From: Bermanella sp047621325
Lineage (GTDB): Bacteria > Pseudomonadota > Gammaproteobacteria > Pseudomonadales > Oceanobacteraceae
DNA length: 64,000 nucleotides
NCBI GenBank assembly: GCA_047621325.1
Contig: JBLHLT010000002.1
Coordinates: 124,001-188,000 of the forward strand
Direction: 5' to 3'
Numbering within the stretch: position 1 is the first letter of the stretch; each line of letters opens with the position of its first letter. The position numbers were made by a program, and so were the translations under genes. This document shows positions 1 to 8,133 of this stretch, in pieces. The notes beneath the pieces are model-generated. The model had not been told where the DNA came from. It made no database searches and worked only from the letters and a program-made list of their open reading frames with translations.

Positions 1-1
1 A

Positions 2-679
2 AAACTCGATTACGTCGTGTATTCCATTGCGAGCCCTGATTTTTCAGAGGAAGGTTACGACCAATACTATGTGCATGGCTTAGTGCATATTCTTGCATTG
101 CTTAAACAACAACACGAGCAGCCTAAGCGAGTGATATTTGTTTCCAGCACCAGTGTGTACCCTCAACATGACGGCTCGTGGGTAGATGAGACCACATTAG
201 CCGAACCCACCGCGTTTGCAGGGCGTAAAATGCTCGAGGCTGAGTCCAAGCTGCAAGGCAGTGATTACCCTCATACCACGGTGCGATTTAGTGGCATATA
301 TGGCCCAGGGCGTACACGCTTAATCAATCAAGCCAAAGGCGGTAGCCATTGTGATCCCGAACCTGATTTATGGACGAACCGCATTCATCGTGATGATTGT
401 ATTGGTGTATTAGAGTTTATTATCGAACAAGACATGGCAGGCAAGCCGCTAGATGAGCTGTATATCGGCACCGACTCGGCGCCCACCACGTTTTTTGAGA
501 TTTTAGAGTGGCTGAAAGACCGCATTAATGATGTCGAGCCAGACCACGATGTACCCGAAGCCAGCCGTCGCGGTAACAAGCGCTTATCCAATAAACGCTT
601 ATTAGACGCAGGTTATCAATTTAAATATGAGCAATACCAACAAGGGTATGAAGAGATTTTAACGCAGATGGGTTATTAG
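2..679 (+). CDS. NAD(P)-dependent epimerase/SDR family protein (5' truncated)
   Basis: The reading frame is open from the first bases of the window (K-L-D-Y-V-V precede the first possible GTG at 17), so the gene starts upstream and the N-terminal Rossmann glycine motif is not visible. What remains resembles atypical/extended SDR epimerases of the YeeZ type: a VSSTSVYP segment (catalytic Ser region), a later FAGRKMLEAE segment, and RFSGIYGPGR, typical of the substrate-binding part of sugar-nucleotide epimerase-like proteins. The usual YxxxK appears altered (GRKML), as in other YeeZ-like proteins. Substrate unknown. It ends just before a strong bidirectional terminator shared with the convergent gene at 739. 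Confidence 0.8.
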   Translation, partial: KLDYVVYSIASPDFSEEGYDQYYVHGLVHILALLKQQHEQPKRVIFVSSTSVYPQHDGSWVDETTLAEPTAFAGRKMLEAESKLQGSDYPHTTVRFSGIYGPGRTRLINQAKGGSHCDPEPDLWTNRIHRDDCIGVLEFIIEQDMAGKPLDELYIGTDSAPTTFFEILEWLKDRINDVEPDHDVPEASRRGNKRLSNKRLLDAGYQFKYEQYQQGYEEILTQMGY

Positions 680-693
680 TTTTAAACAGGCAT

Positions 694-723
694 AAAAAAG
701 GCGTCTAATAAGACGCCTTTTTT
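694..723. terminator. bidirectional intrinsic terminator
   Basis: Perfect 13-bp stem with AATA loop and A-tract/T-tract flanks, so it can work in both directions. It lies between the convergent genes ending at 679 and 739. Confidence 0.9.
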
Positions 724-738
724 GTTACAGCGATATGA

Positions 739-1071
739 TTAATCGTCTTCGTATTCAACTTTACGGCCACTGCTTGAACAGCCTAGGCAGCGAATAAATG
801 TCGCTTTAGCTGGGGTAAGAACAAGCACTTCTGCCGCGTCTCCTGCATTACCGCCCAATAAGCTAAACGGCAGTGTAAAAACCCATATAACCGTACCAAC
901 AGCGGTTGCCACTAACGTCAAAGGGCGCACAATTAAGCCATCAAATGCCATGGCCGCAGCAGAAGGGGTTTCGTCTATTTCTTGTGCTTGAGCATGCATT
1001 GGTAATGCAAACATGAGCATGGCAGCAAGAATCATCATGCCGTTTTTAAGTTGGCTAGAAAGGTTTAGCAT
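739..1071 (-). CDS. small exported/membrane protein of unknown function
   Basis: 110 residues. An N-terminal signal-like segment (about residues 10-29, ending AQAQE) is followed by a hydrophobic stretch at about 45-72 (LTLVATAVGTVIWVFTLPF), then a C-terminal ATFIRCLGC motif and an acidic tail. Similar small proteins in Pseudomonas relatives are sometimes labelled 'multidrug transporter', but this one is far too short to transport anything and I see no evidence for that function. An AGGGA-like site precedes the ATG. The next gene on the same strand upstream is mutM. Confidence 0.6.
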   Translation of the reverse strand: MLNLSSQLKNGMMILAAMLMFALPMHAQAQEIDETPSAAAMAFDGLIVRPLTLVATAVGTVIWVFTLPFSLLGGNAGDAAEVLVLTPAKATFIRCLGCSSSGRKVEYEDD

Positions 1072-1147
1072 TGTTATTGTCCCTGTACATGACGCTTATT
1101 ATTGAGCGAACTATATCAGCTTTTTCTGGGATATGGCGAGCACATCA

Positions 1148-1978
1148 TCACTTTTGACAATTACTGCAATAAAATGTGCTGCGTTGCCCTTGGGTTATTT
1201 GTTTAATGGGTGTTGAGCATTGTGTGCAAGGCGCATCTTTGCGGCCATAAACATGCAGCTGCTGCGCAAAATACCCCGGTTTCCCATCACTGCCGACAAA
1301 ATCTTTTAGGGTCGTCCCCCCTTGAGCGATGGCGCGTGTGAGCACGTGTTTTATTTGCTCAGCAAACACCTGGTACTTGGCTTTGCTGATTTTACCGGCC
1401 GCTTTTGTTGGGTTAATGCCACTTAAAAATAGCGATTCACTGGCGTAAATATTCCCCACACCCACCACAATTTTTTGATCCATGATGAAGGTTTTAACGG
1501 CACTGGTACGTTTGCGACTTTTGTTAAATAAATACTCACCATTAAATGCGTCGCTTAACGGCTCTGGCCCTAAATGGTCGAGCCATTTATTGTCGTCACT
1601 GTCGACGTCTTTCCATAGGCAAGCGCCAAAACGTCTTGGGTCGGTAAAGCGCAGCATGAGTTCTTTTGAAAAGACTAAATCAAAATGTTCGTGCTTTAAC
1701 GGCTCGGGCGGCGCGCCTTTTACAACACGCAAAGAGCCCGACATCCCAAGGTGAATAATCACGGTGCCTTTAATTTTGCTTTTACCGATATCAATCAAAA
1801 TATATTTCGCGCGACGACGAACACCTAAAATAGTTTGCCCCTTGATCCACTTTTCTAAGTCATCAGGAATCGGCCAGCGTAATTGAGCTTGGCGCACCAC
1901 AAGTTTGGTAATGGCTTTGCCTTCAATGTGGGGGGCGATGCCACGACAGGTGGTTTCGACTTCAGGAAGTTCAGGCAT
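1148..1978 (-). CDS. mutM: formamidopyrimidine-DNA glycosylase
   Basis: 276 residues, the normal Fpg length. It begins M-P-E-L-P-E, the hallmark in which Pro2 (after Met removal) is the Schiff-base nucleophile and Glu3 is catalytic; Lys in RRAKYIL (about residue 58) fits the family beta-lyase lysine. The C-terminus (about 250-276) has a four-cysteine zinc finger (CxxC then CxxC) that contacts DNA. Fpg excises 8-oxoguanine and ring-opened purines in base excision repair. The next gene on the same strand, 739-1071, lies about 75 bp downstream; mutY, the partner enzyme of the GO system, is also in this window at 56971. Confidence 0.96.
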   Translation of the reverse strand: MPELPEVETTCRGIAPHIEGKAITKLVVRQAQLRWPIPDDLEKWIKGQTILGVRRRAKYILIDIGKSKIKGTVIIHLGMSGSLRVVKGAPPEPLKHEHFDLVFSKELMLRFTDPRRFGACLWKDVDSDDNKWLDHLGPEPLSDAFNGEYLFNKSRKRTSAVKTFIMDQKIVVGVGNIYASESLFLSGINPTKAAGKISKAKYQVFAEQIKHVLTRAIAQGGTTLKDFVGSDGKPGYFAQQLHVYGRKDAPCTQCSTPIKQITQGQRSTFYCSNCQK

Positions 1979-2044
1979 GTTAATGCTGTACGCTAGGTAG
2001 AAAACGGGAAAGCCAGTTTAGCATATTGTTGAGATGGGAGAGGA

Positions 2045-2084
2045 CCCTTCTACTGCTCGTCCCTCGCGCTCAGAATGATCGGGG
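2045..2084 (-). repeat. 40-bp dispersed repeat, copy 1
   Basis: The reverse complement of this stretch matches 51038-51077 at about 34 of 40 positions (core CCCCGATCAT-CTGAGCG-GAGGG). It lies in the mutM upstream region and is non-coding; the open frame over it shows no protein features. Confidence 0.65.
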
Positions 2085-2157
2085 CTGCTTTGATTGCTTT
2101 TGTGGGAGGGCGCTTGCGCGCGATAGAGAAAGAGTGTGCCTGTTATATCGATGACGT

Positions 2158-2230
2158 TTATCGCTAACAGGTGCGAGCTCGTACATTTTTGCAGAGCTAT
2201 TAAGAGAGTGAATCGAATAACATAAAATTT
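2158..2230 (+). repeat. 73-bp direct repeat, copy A
   Basis: Matches 2810-2882 with two mismatches near the left end; the last 62 bp (2169-2230) are identical. The two copies bracket the MAPEG gene. The 1979-2278 gap otherwise holds only the 40-bp repeat at 2045-2084. Confidence 0.9.
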
Positions 2231-2278
2231 TGACAAGAAATCGTACAACAGGTTGCCCGTTCAGCGTCTAAAATTTAA

Positions 2279-2710
2279 TCACAACACAGGCTTAAATAAT
2301 TGAAACGCAAAATGTCCCCACATAGCCCAAAGAACAAGAGTGCCTAGGACATACACTAAAAAGCGCTGGGTTACTTTGTTGTAAGTTAGTGCGATAAAGC
2401 TATGCATGTAACGCAGAAATACGAACACAAAGGCGGCAAATACATTGAAGTCAGATACTTGTTCTGTGATCAACATAAAACCAATTAACACGTAAAACAG
2501 AATAGGAACTTCAAAGATATTGATGAAATTTTCAGCTGGAATGTTAGCGGCTTCTGGAAGCAAGGCTTTTGCTTGCTGCGATTTCATTTTTTCAGGATGA
2601 AGCCGAATCTTTTTCATTGCAGCTACTCTGACTTGTAGCATACGAGCCCAAACGATGGCGGTTAATAACACCATGAGAAAGACGGGAATAAAAATTATTT
2701 TATCTTGCAT
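2279..2710 (-). CDS. MAPEG family membrane protein
   Basis: 143 residues with about four hydrophobic helices (residues 5-25, 66-85, 88-108, 115-140), the topology of the MAPEG family (microsomal glutathione-transferase-like / eicosanoid and glutathione metabolism). The ENFINIFEVPILFYVL segment in the middle is the family's recognisable helix-2 motif with E-N/N-F-E-P. Bacterial members are mostly uncharacterised; a glutathione-dependent detoxification role is only inferred. It sits between two 73-bp direct repeats, so it may have been inserted or duplicated as a unit. Confidence 0.85.
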   Translation of the reverse strand: MQDKIIFIPVFLMVLLTAIVWARMLQVRVAAMKKIRLHPEKMKSQQAKALLPEAANIPAENFINIFEVPILFYVLIGFMLITEQVSDFNVFAAFVFVFLRYMHSFIALTYNKVTQRFLVYVLGTLVLWAMWGHFAFQLFKPVL

Positions 2711-2809
2711 TGGATCATCCTTAATCGTTTGGGTGAACTGTTACATGTTTCGTGTGCAATTTGAAGCGAGTTTTGATTGGTAGGAACCCGCACCTGCGGG
2801 TGAATCGGC

Positions 2810-2882
2810 TTATCGCTCGCAGGTGCGAGCTCGTACATTTTTGCAGAGCTATTAAGAGAGTGAATCGAATAACATAAAATTT
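2810..2882 (+). repeat. 73-bp direct repeat, copy B
   Basis: Second copy of the element at 2158-2230, same orientation, 62 bp identical at the right end. It lies between the MAPEG gene start and the rpmG terminator. Confidence 0.9.
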
Positions 2883-2908
2883 CGATAACAACTCTTAAAA
2901 ATAAAGCC

Positions 2909-2943
2909 CAACGTGCTGACGGCTAGAGAGTGGATCGAATTTA
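2909..2943 (+). repeat. degenerate copy of the rpmG 3' region
   Basis: ACGTGCTGACGG-TAG then GGATCGAATTT recurs at 3042-3071 inside rpmG (complementary strand), with a few extra bases. It also shares GAGAGTG-ATCGAAT with the right part of the 73-bp repeats. It lies just outside the rpmG terminator and looks like a partial duplication. Confidence 0.5.
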
Positions 2944-2963
2944 TTGCTTTCTAGTAGGCACAA

Positions 2964-2991
2964 AAAAAACCGACTCGAAAGTCGGTTTTTT
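2964..2991 (-). terminator. intrinsic terminator of rpmBG
   Basis: Stem CCGACT/AGTCGG extended by A/T pairs, CGAA loop and T-tract. It lies about 25 bp beyond the rpmG stop on the minus strand. Confidence 0.85.
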
Positions 2992-3014
2992 CTTATACAA
3001 GACTCAAAAATCAA

Positions 3015-3179
3015 TTACTTGATTTTAGCTTCTTTGTACATAACGTGCTGACGGATAGTAGGATCGAATTTCTTCATTTCCAACTTGTCAGGCATGATGC
3101 GTTTGTTCTTAGTAGTGGTGTAGAAGTGACCAGTACCAGCAGAAGAAACCATACGGATTTTTTCACGAATTGCAGCCAT
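3015..3179 (-). CDS. rpmG: 50S ribosomal protein L33
   Basis: 54-residue protein beginning MAAIREKIRMVSSAGTGHFY and ending YKEAKIK. The TTKNKR...KLEMKKFDP pattern is that of bacterial L33. It lacks the two CxxC pairs, so it is the zinc-independent (C-) form. It lies 11 bp downstream of rpmB, the conserved rpmB-rpmG operon, with a terminator following. L33 sits on the large subunit near the E site. Confidence 0.95.
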   Translation of the reverse strand: MAAIREKIRMVSSAGTGHFYTTTKNKRIMPDKLEMKKFDPTIRQHVMYKEAKIK

Positions 3180-3190
3180 GGTAGGACTCC

Positions 3191-3427
3191 TTAAACTTTC
3201 TCGCCGCGAGCACGTAGTTCAGCTAGAACTGTGTCGATGCCTTTTTTGTCGATGATACGCATTGCTTTAGTAGTAAGGCGTAGTTTTACAAAACGATTTT
3301 CGCTCTCAACCCAAAAACGGTGTGTTTGAAGGTTTGGAAGGAAGCGACGCTTAGTTCTGTTGTTAGCGTGCGATACATTGTTACCTGTTACAGGGCGTTT
3401 ACCCGTAACTTGACAAACTTTAGCCAT
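3191..3427 (-). CDS. rpmB: 50S ribosomal protein L28
   Basis: 78 residues, exactly the usual length: starts MAKVCQVTGKRP, with the conserved NNVSHANNRTKRRF segment and TTKAMRIIDKKG near the C-terminus. A large-subunit structural protein. First gene of the rpmBG pair; its promoter must lie in 3428-3769, shared with divergent cyaA. Confidence 0.97.
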   Translation of the reverse strand: MAKVCQVTGKRPVTGNNVSHANNRTKRRFLPNLQTHRFWVESENRFVKLRLTTKAMRIIDKKGIDTVLAELRARGEKV

Positions 3428-3769
3428 TGTTATGCCCCGATTTATCGAAATATGCGACTAATTAAAAGAATTCGTTCGGGGCTAGTGTTGACGCGCCTTC
3501 CAAGTCAATTGACTTGTTGAAGCGGCTACCCCGTCTAAAAAGAGCTGCGTTTTATATCAAAAACTCAAAGCAATAGCAAGGAGATTGAGTAAAAAGTGAA
3601 CGTGCAGATTTTGGATCTGGTTGAAATCCGGTGACTGCCATGAATGGTTCTATACTTAATAAGTGACGCAACGGGGCGCATTATAACAGGCTGATATCTT
3701 GGCGCTATTCGTCTTTGCAGTTTTGTCTAAAAAAACAGCAATTAATCTTGGGGTAGGTGGTTTTAATAT
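3428..3769. other. 342-bp divergent intergenic region rpmB / cyaA
   Basis: No gene is convincing here. It must hold both the rpmBG and cyaA promoters. The visible feature is a perfect 16-bp palindrome at 3501-3516 with a TTGACT on the rpmB strand inside it, a possible -35, though no good -10 follows. No obvious CRP site (TGTGA-N6-TCACA) was found in front of cyaA. Confidence 0.4.
3501..3516. promoter_or_regulatory. perfect 16-bp palindrome, possible operator
   Basis: CAAGTCAATTGACTTG is its own reverse complement. It lies about 75 bp upstream of rpmB and 250 bp upstream of cyaA. No T-tract follows, so it is not a terminator. The binding protein is unknown. Confidence 0.35.
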
Positions 3770-6637
3770 ATGGCAGATTTAACCAAAGGCGAGAAGAGGT
3801 TCGATCAAAACCTCGCCATGACTGTGGTTAAGCGCTTTCAGGCCTATAACCAACACCGGTTAGAGCGCACTCAGCTGGCGCTGACTGTGCGTCAGCGGGT
3901 GTTATTCGACACCATCGGACTGCTTTATCATGTGAATCACGAGAAATTGCCGGGGTTTGTGGGGTATGAGTGCCCTTGCGGGGTGGCGCGGTATACGCCA
4001 GATAAAGACACTCTTAGGGCGGCGGCTAGCATGGCCACGGGCTTTCAATTTTCACAACGCCGTTCGGGCGGTACTAAAATAAAAAGTATGTTCATCATGG
4101 GCAGTTGTGGTTCGTTAGGTCACAGCGGCGGGAGTGATTTGGATATTTGGCTGTGTCACGAGCCCGATATCGCGCAGCATGAGCTTGAACTTTTACAAGA
4201 AAAATCCAATGCGATCGAGAAATGGGCGGATAATATCGGCCTTGAAGTGCACTTCTTTTTAATGGATGCCGAAAAATTCGTCAAAGGCGAGCGCAATGAT
4301 TTAGACGGCGAAGATTGCGGCAGCGCCCAGCATCATTTGCTGTTAGATGAATTTTATCGCACCAGTATTTTATTGTGTGGTTGCTACCCGCTGTGGTGGC
4401 TGGTGCCCGTCGAGCATGAAAACAACTACGACGACTTTGTTTATCGCCTGCAAAAACAAGGGTTTGTGCAGCCAGAGGAGGTGATCGACTTTGGCGGTAT
4501 CGGCACGATTCCGGCGGGAGAATTTGTTGGTGCGGGCATGTGGCAGCTCTACAAGGCCATTGGCAGTCCGTACAAATCCATTCTTAAACTTTTCCTAACC
4601 GAGGCTTATGCGAGCAGTTATCCTGATGTGCGCCCTCTTAGCTTGGATCTAAAAGCACGTATTTTTAACGAAACCACCAAGCTAGAAAAATTAGACCCCT
4701 ATTTGCTGCTATACGATCGCTTAGAGGCGTACTTGCTCACCCGTGATGAGGTGGCTCGTTTAGAGTTGGTGCGCCGCTGTATTTATTTTAAAGCCAATAT
4801 TCCCATGGGGCAGTCGACACGACGCAAGCATTGGAAGCGTGACTTTTTAAAACCAGTTATTGCCGAATGGGGTTGGACAGAAGGCTTATTGATGCACTTG
4901 GATAATCGCCCGCAGTGGCAGGTGCATACCGTGGTGCAAGAGCGAAAAACCTTGGTGAATGAACTTATCCACAGCTATAAATTTCTCTCTCAGTTTGGGC
5001 GAAACAACCAAGAAGACACGATGCTAACGGCGAAAGATATGACCTTGCTGGGGCACAAACTGTACGCCACATTTGATCGCAAACCGGGAAAAATTGACTT
5101 GATTAACCCGGGCATTAGCAAGGATATACAAGAAGAAAAACTCAGTTTGCATCTAGATCGACAGCATATTCGCCAGCGTATTCCGCAAATGGCATGGAGC
5201 CTTTACACCGGTATTGCGCGCCCCGGTGGTGCACAAAACCCCATAAAAAAATCCGCTAGTTTGATTGACCTGTTGGCATGGTGTCATGTGAATCAGGTCA
5301 TGGCCAAGGGCACCAATGTGGTTATGTATCAAGGCAACCAACACGGGCAAGATTATGAACTTAAAGAAATCATTAGTAGTTTTTATCAAACGCCATTAAC
5401 GGAAAACATCGGCGTTAATTTTGATGAGCCGCCTGTGCCTCGCCACGTTAGCTTGTATATCAACGTATTTGTTGACCCCATGAGCCACTACACTCGACGT
5501 GGTATTCATAAAATATCGAATCGAACCGATTCGTTAGGTTATAGCGCGCTGAAAGAAAATTTAGTGCTGACTATTGATCAAATGGTGTTTAACAGCTGGC
5601 GCGAGGTATTGGTTAATCGTTATGAAGGACAAAATGCATTGCTGCGAGTGATCGAGGATTATCTGATGTCATATCCTCCCCATAGCACTCAATCGGCACC
5701 TAAATTGAAAGTCTATTGCTACTGCACGACACGTCCAAAGGCCATAGCAGAACGGGTTGAAAAGGTGATGGATGAAATACGCGAGTGTTTTTATGGCGCT
5801 AAATCCAACCGCAGACGGCGTTATATACTACAAATATCCAGTGACTATCATCTGATTCAATTTAACGACGGCAGGCCGGTTATTTATCATTTCGATAAGC
5901 CGCTGCATTTGTTTCGCCAGCTATCAAAACCCCAGCAATTTTATAGTCAGATTATGCTGGATAGCCATGCTCTGCGCGGCTCGGTTGTGAAAATGATTTG
6001 TGAGAATGCGCGCCCTGGCATTTTGCATGTTTATTATTTAAAGCAAGAACAGCGGGCGCAAATTTATGTGATCGATGAGCGCGGTTCGCTCATTCAATGG
6101 CGCACGCCCATCTATAATGAAGCGGCTTTGATTAATCCGCTTAACCATTTTTTGCGCCAAGTGGAATATCGTCAAAATCGATATCGTTATGAAAAAAACG
6201 AGTCGGTGCAGCAGCGCCAGATTGAGTATTTTGAAGTCATGCTGCCCTCCAAAGACATCCCATTAACAATGCGCCCAATTCGCCCAAAAGAGGGATTGGG
6301 GCAAGGGCGCTATTTTGATGTGCACGCCCAAGTAGACTTTGACGCCAACGACAAGCTGGGGTTTATTTTGCAATGTGAGCAAGAAGATTTCAGCCAAATG
6401 GAATACGGCGATCAGGTGTATAAAGCCTTAGTACGACACTTGGTGAATTTGCGTCAACACAATAAACCGTACCCTGTTTATATCACGGATATCGCGATAT
6501 CCGATCGCTTACATACTCGCAATGGCAACAAGGTGCTGCAAACCTGTAGCTACCTAGATTACAAATACAAACTAGAGCAGCGTCTTAATCAGGCCCTTGC
6601 TGAGCTTTATCCCGAAGGCGATAAGGCTAATCCCTAG
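3770..6637 (+). CDS. cyaA: class I adenylate cyclase
   Basis: 955 residues, somewhat longer than the 848-residue E. coli enzyme and close to Pseudomonas CyaA. The nucleotidyltransferase motif GSCGSLGHSGGSDLDIW lies at about residues 110-127 and provides the paired Asp residues for metal binding; the N-terminal SVALYHV-like part (IGLLYHVNHEKLPGFVGY) is typical of the family. It makes cAMP from ATP in the cytoplasm, feeding the CRP/Vfr regulator. The long C-terminal half is the regulatory region. Only about 80 bp separate it from lptM; the cyaY gene found beside cyaA in E. coli is not here. Confidence 0.97.
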   Translation: MADLTKGEKRFDQNLAMTVVKRFQAYNQHRLERTQLALTVRQRVLFDTIGLLYHVNHEKLPGFVGYECPCGVARYTPDKDTLRAAASMATGFQFSQRRSGGTKIKSMFIMGSCGSLGHSGGSDLDIWLCHEPDIAQHELELLQEKSNAIEKWADNIGLEVHFFLMDAEKFVKGERNDLDGEDCGSAQHHLLLDEFYRTSILLCGCYPLWWLVPVEHENNYDDFVYRLQKQGFVQPEEVIDFGGIGTIPAGEFVGAGMWQLYKAIGSPYKSILKLFLTEAYASSYPDVRPLSLDLKARIFNETTKLEKLDPYLLLYDRLEAYLLTRDEVARLELVRRCIYFKANIPMGQSTRRKHWKRDFLKPVIAEWGWTEGLLMHLDNRPQWQVHTVVQERKTLVNELIHSYKFLSQFGRNNQEDTMLTAKDMTLLGHKLYATFDRKPGKIDLINPGISKDIQEEKLSLHLDRQHIRQRIPQMAWSLYTGIARPGGAQNPIKKSASLIDLLAWCHVNQVMAKGTNVVMYQGNQHGQDYELKEIISSFYQTPLTENIGVNFDEPPVPRHVSLYINVFVDPMSHYTRRGIHKISNRTDSLGYSALKENLVLTIDQMVFNSWREVLVNRYEGQNALLRVIEDYLMSYPPHSTQSAPKLKVYCYCTTRPKAIAERVEKVMDEIRECFYGAKSNRRRRYILQISSDYHLIQFNDGRPVIYHFDKPLHLFRQLSKPQQFYSQIMLDSHALRGSVVKMICENARPGILHVYYLKQEQRAQIYVIDERGSLIQWRTPIYNEAALINPLNHFLRQVEYRQNRYRYEKNESVQQRQIEYFEVMLPSKDIPLTMRPIRPKEGLGQGRYFDVHAQVDFDANDKLGFILQCEQEDFSQMEYGDQVYKALVRHLVNLRQHNKPYPVYITDIAISDRLHTRNGNKVLQTCSYLDYKYKLEQRLNQALAELYPEGDKANP

Positions 6638-6716
6638 CGTGATTCCTGCGTTGCGGCCTATTCAGCCTGCTAGTAAACCCCTATAATCGACCCCTTTATT
6701 TTAATGAGCCATCGAC

Positions 6717-6860
6717 ATGCGCTATTTGATTATATTGGCTGTGCTCACCCTTTGTGGGTGTGGACAAAAAGGGGCCTTGTACTTACCACAAGATAAGCCA
6801 CAAACCACGCCAGAATCAGAAACCGCCACGTCAACCACACAGGGCCAGCCGCAAGGCTAA
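6717..6860 (+). CDS. lptM: LPS translocon maturation lipoprotein LptM (YifL-like)
   Basis: 47-residue lipoprotein: short hydrophobic signal, lipobox ending at Cys15 (LCGC), then GCGQKGALYLP, which closely matches the GCGLKGPLYFP signature of E. coli YifL/LptM, followed by a Pro/Thr/Gln-rich tail. LptM is reported to help the LptD oxidation/assembly step in the outer membrane. A TATAAT at 6682-6687 may be the -10 of the lptM-lysA-dapF operon, though no good -35 is visible. lysA begins 8 bp downstream; lptM-lysA-dapF is the Pseudomonas-type order. Confidence 0.9.
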   Translation: MRYLIILAVLTLCGCGQKGALYLPQDKPQTTPESETATSTTQGQPQG

Positions 6861-6868
6861 GAATTGTT

Positions 6869-8122
6869 ATGACAGATGTATTTGATTATCAAAATGGCGA
6901 ACTATTCGCCGAAGGTTGTGCTGTTAGTGATCTAGCAGACAAATTTGGTACACCTTTGTATGTTTATTCGCGCAAAGCGTTTAGCCAGCATTACCTTGCC
7001 TATGCTGAAGCGTTAAAAGATCAAAACGCATTAGTGTGTTATGCGGTTAAAGCCAACTCTAATATTGCGGTACTTAATGTACTGGCTAAGTTAGGTGCTG
7101 GTTTTGATATCGTATCGGTTGGTGAATTAGAACGCGTATTAAAAGCCGGTGGCTCACCGGACAAAATGGTCTTTTCAGGCGTGGCAAAAACCGCCGATGA
7201 AATGCGCCGTGCATTAGCAGTAGGCGTGCATTGTTTTAACGTAGAAAGTGCCGCCGAACTAGAACGCTTAAATGAAGTCGCCGTAGAGATGGGCGTAAAA
7301 GCGCCGGTGTCTTTACGTGTTAACCCAGACGTAGATGCGCAAACTCACCCGTATATATCAACCGGTCTAAAAGAAAATAAATTTGGTGTGGATATCGACA
7401 CTGCTAAAGATGTATACGCCCGCGCGAACGAATTAGACGGCATTACCATTAAAGGTGTGGATTGCCACATTGGCTCACAGCTAACCCAAATTGCACCCTA
7501 CTTAGACGCGGTTGATCGCGTACTAGCATTGATCGATGAATTAAAAGCGCAAGGCATTGAACTTGAGCACATCGATTTAGGCGGCGGTTTAGGCGTTACC
7601 TACGATGATGAAGTGCCACCAACACCACAAGATTTTGCAGATGCCATTTTACCAAAACTGGCGGGTCGTAATTTAAAATTAGTATTAGAGCCGGGCCGTT
7701 CAATTGCCGCAAACGCGGGTATTTTTGTAACGCAAGTTGAGTACCTTAAAAACAACGGTGACAAGCACTTTGCCATTATTGATGGCGGCATGAACGACTT
7801 AATTCGTCCATCTTTGTACAGCGCTTGGCAGCGTATTGTTGAAGTGCAGCCGCGCACCAATACCCAAAAACAATCGTACGATGTGGTTGGCCCTGTGTGT
7901 GAAACGGGCGACTTCTTAGGTAAAGACCGTGAGCTTGCCTTGCAGTCAGGTGATTTGCTGGCGGTGATGAGTTCTGGTGCGTATGGTTTTGCCATGGCGT
8001 CTAACTACAACACGCGTAACAAGCCAGCTGAAATTATGGTGGATGGCGACAAAGTACATTTAATTCGTCGTCGCGAAACCATCTCGGATCAGTTAATGTT
8101 AGAAACATTAATTTCAGAATAA
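6869..8122 (+). CDS. lysA: diaminopimelate decarboxylase
   Basis: 417 residues. Fold type III PLP enzyme: the PLP lysine lies in CYAVKANSN (Lys61), the phosphate-binding glycine loop in DLGGGLGV, and the catalytic cysteine motif GPVCETGDF at about residue 346, supplied across the dimer. It converts meso-diaminopimelate to lysine, the last lysine step. It is sandwiched between lptM and dapF, so the last two enzymes of the pathway are co-transcribed. Confidence 0.97.
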   Translation: MTDVFDYQNGELFAEGCAVSDLADKFGTPLYVYSRKAFSQHYLAYAEALKDQNALVCYAVKANSNIAVLNVLAKLGAGFDIVSVGELERVLKAGGSPDKMVFSGVAKTADEMRRALAVGVHCFNVESAAELERLNEVAVEMGVKAPVSLRVNPDVDAQTHPYISTGLKENKFGVDIDTAKDVYARANELDGITIKGVDCHIGSQLTQIAPYLDAVDRVLALIDELKAQGIELEHIDLGGGLGVTYDDEVPPTPQDFADAILPKLAGRNLKLVLEPGRSIAANAGIFVTQVEYLKNNGDKHFAIIDGGMNDLIRPSLYSAWQRIVEVQPRTNTQKQSYDVVGPVCETGDFLGKDRELALQSGDLLAVMSSGAYGFAMASNYNTRNKPAEIMVDGDKVHLIRRRETISDQLMLETLISE

Positions 8123-8133
8123 GGCATTCGGCA

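Noticed and set aside
2018..2248. Open frame of 76 codons downstream of mutM start, minus strand
   Set aside because: Lies over the dispersed repeats, has no ribosome site and no protein-like features.
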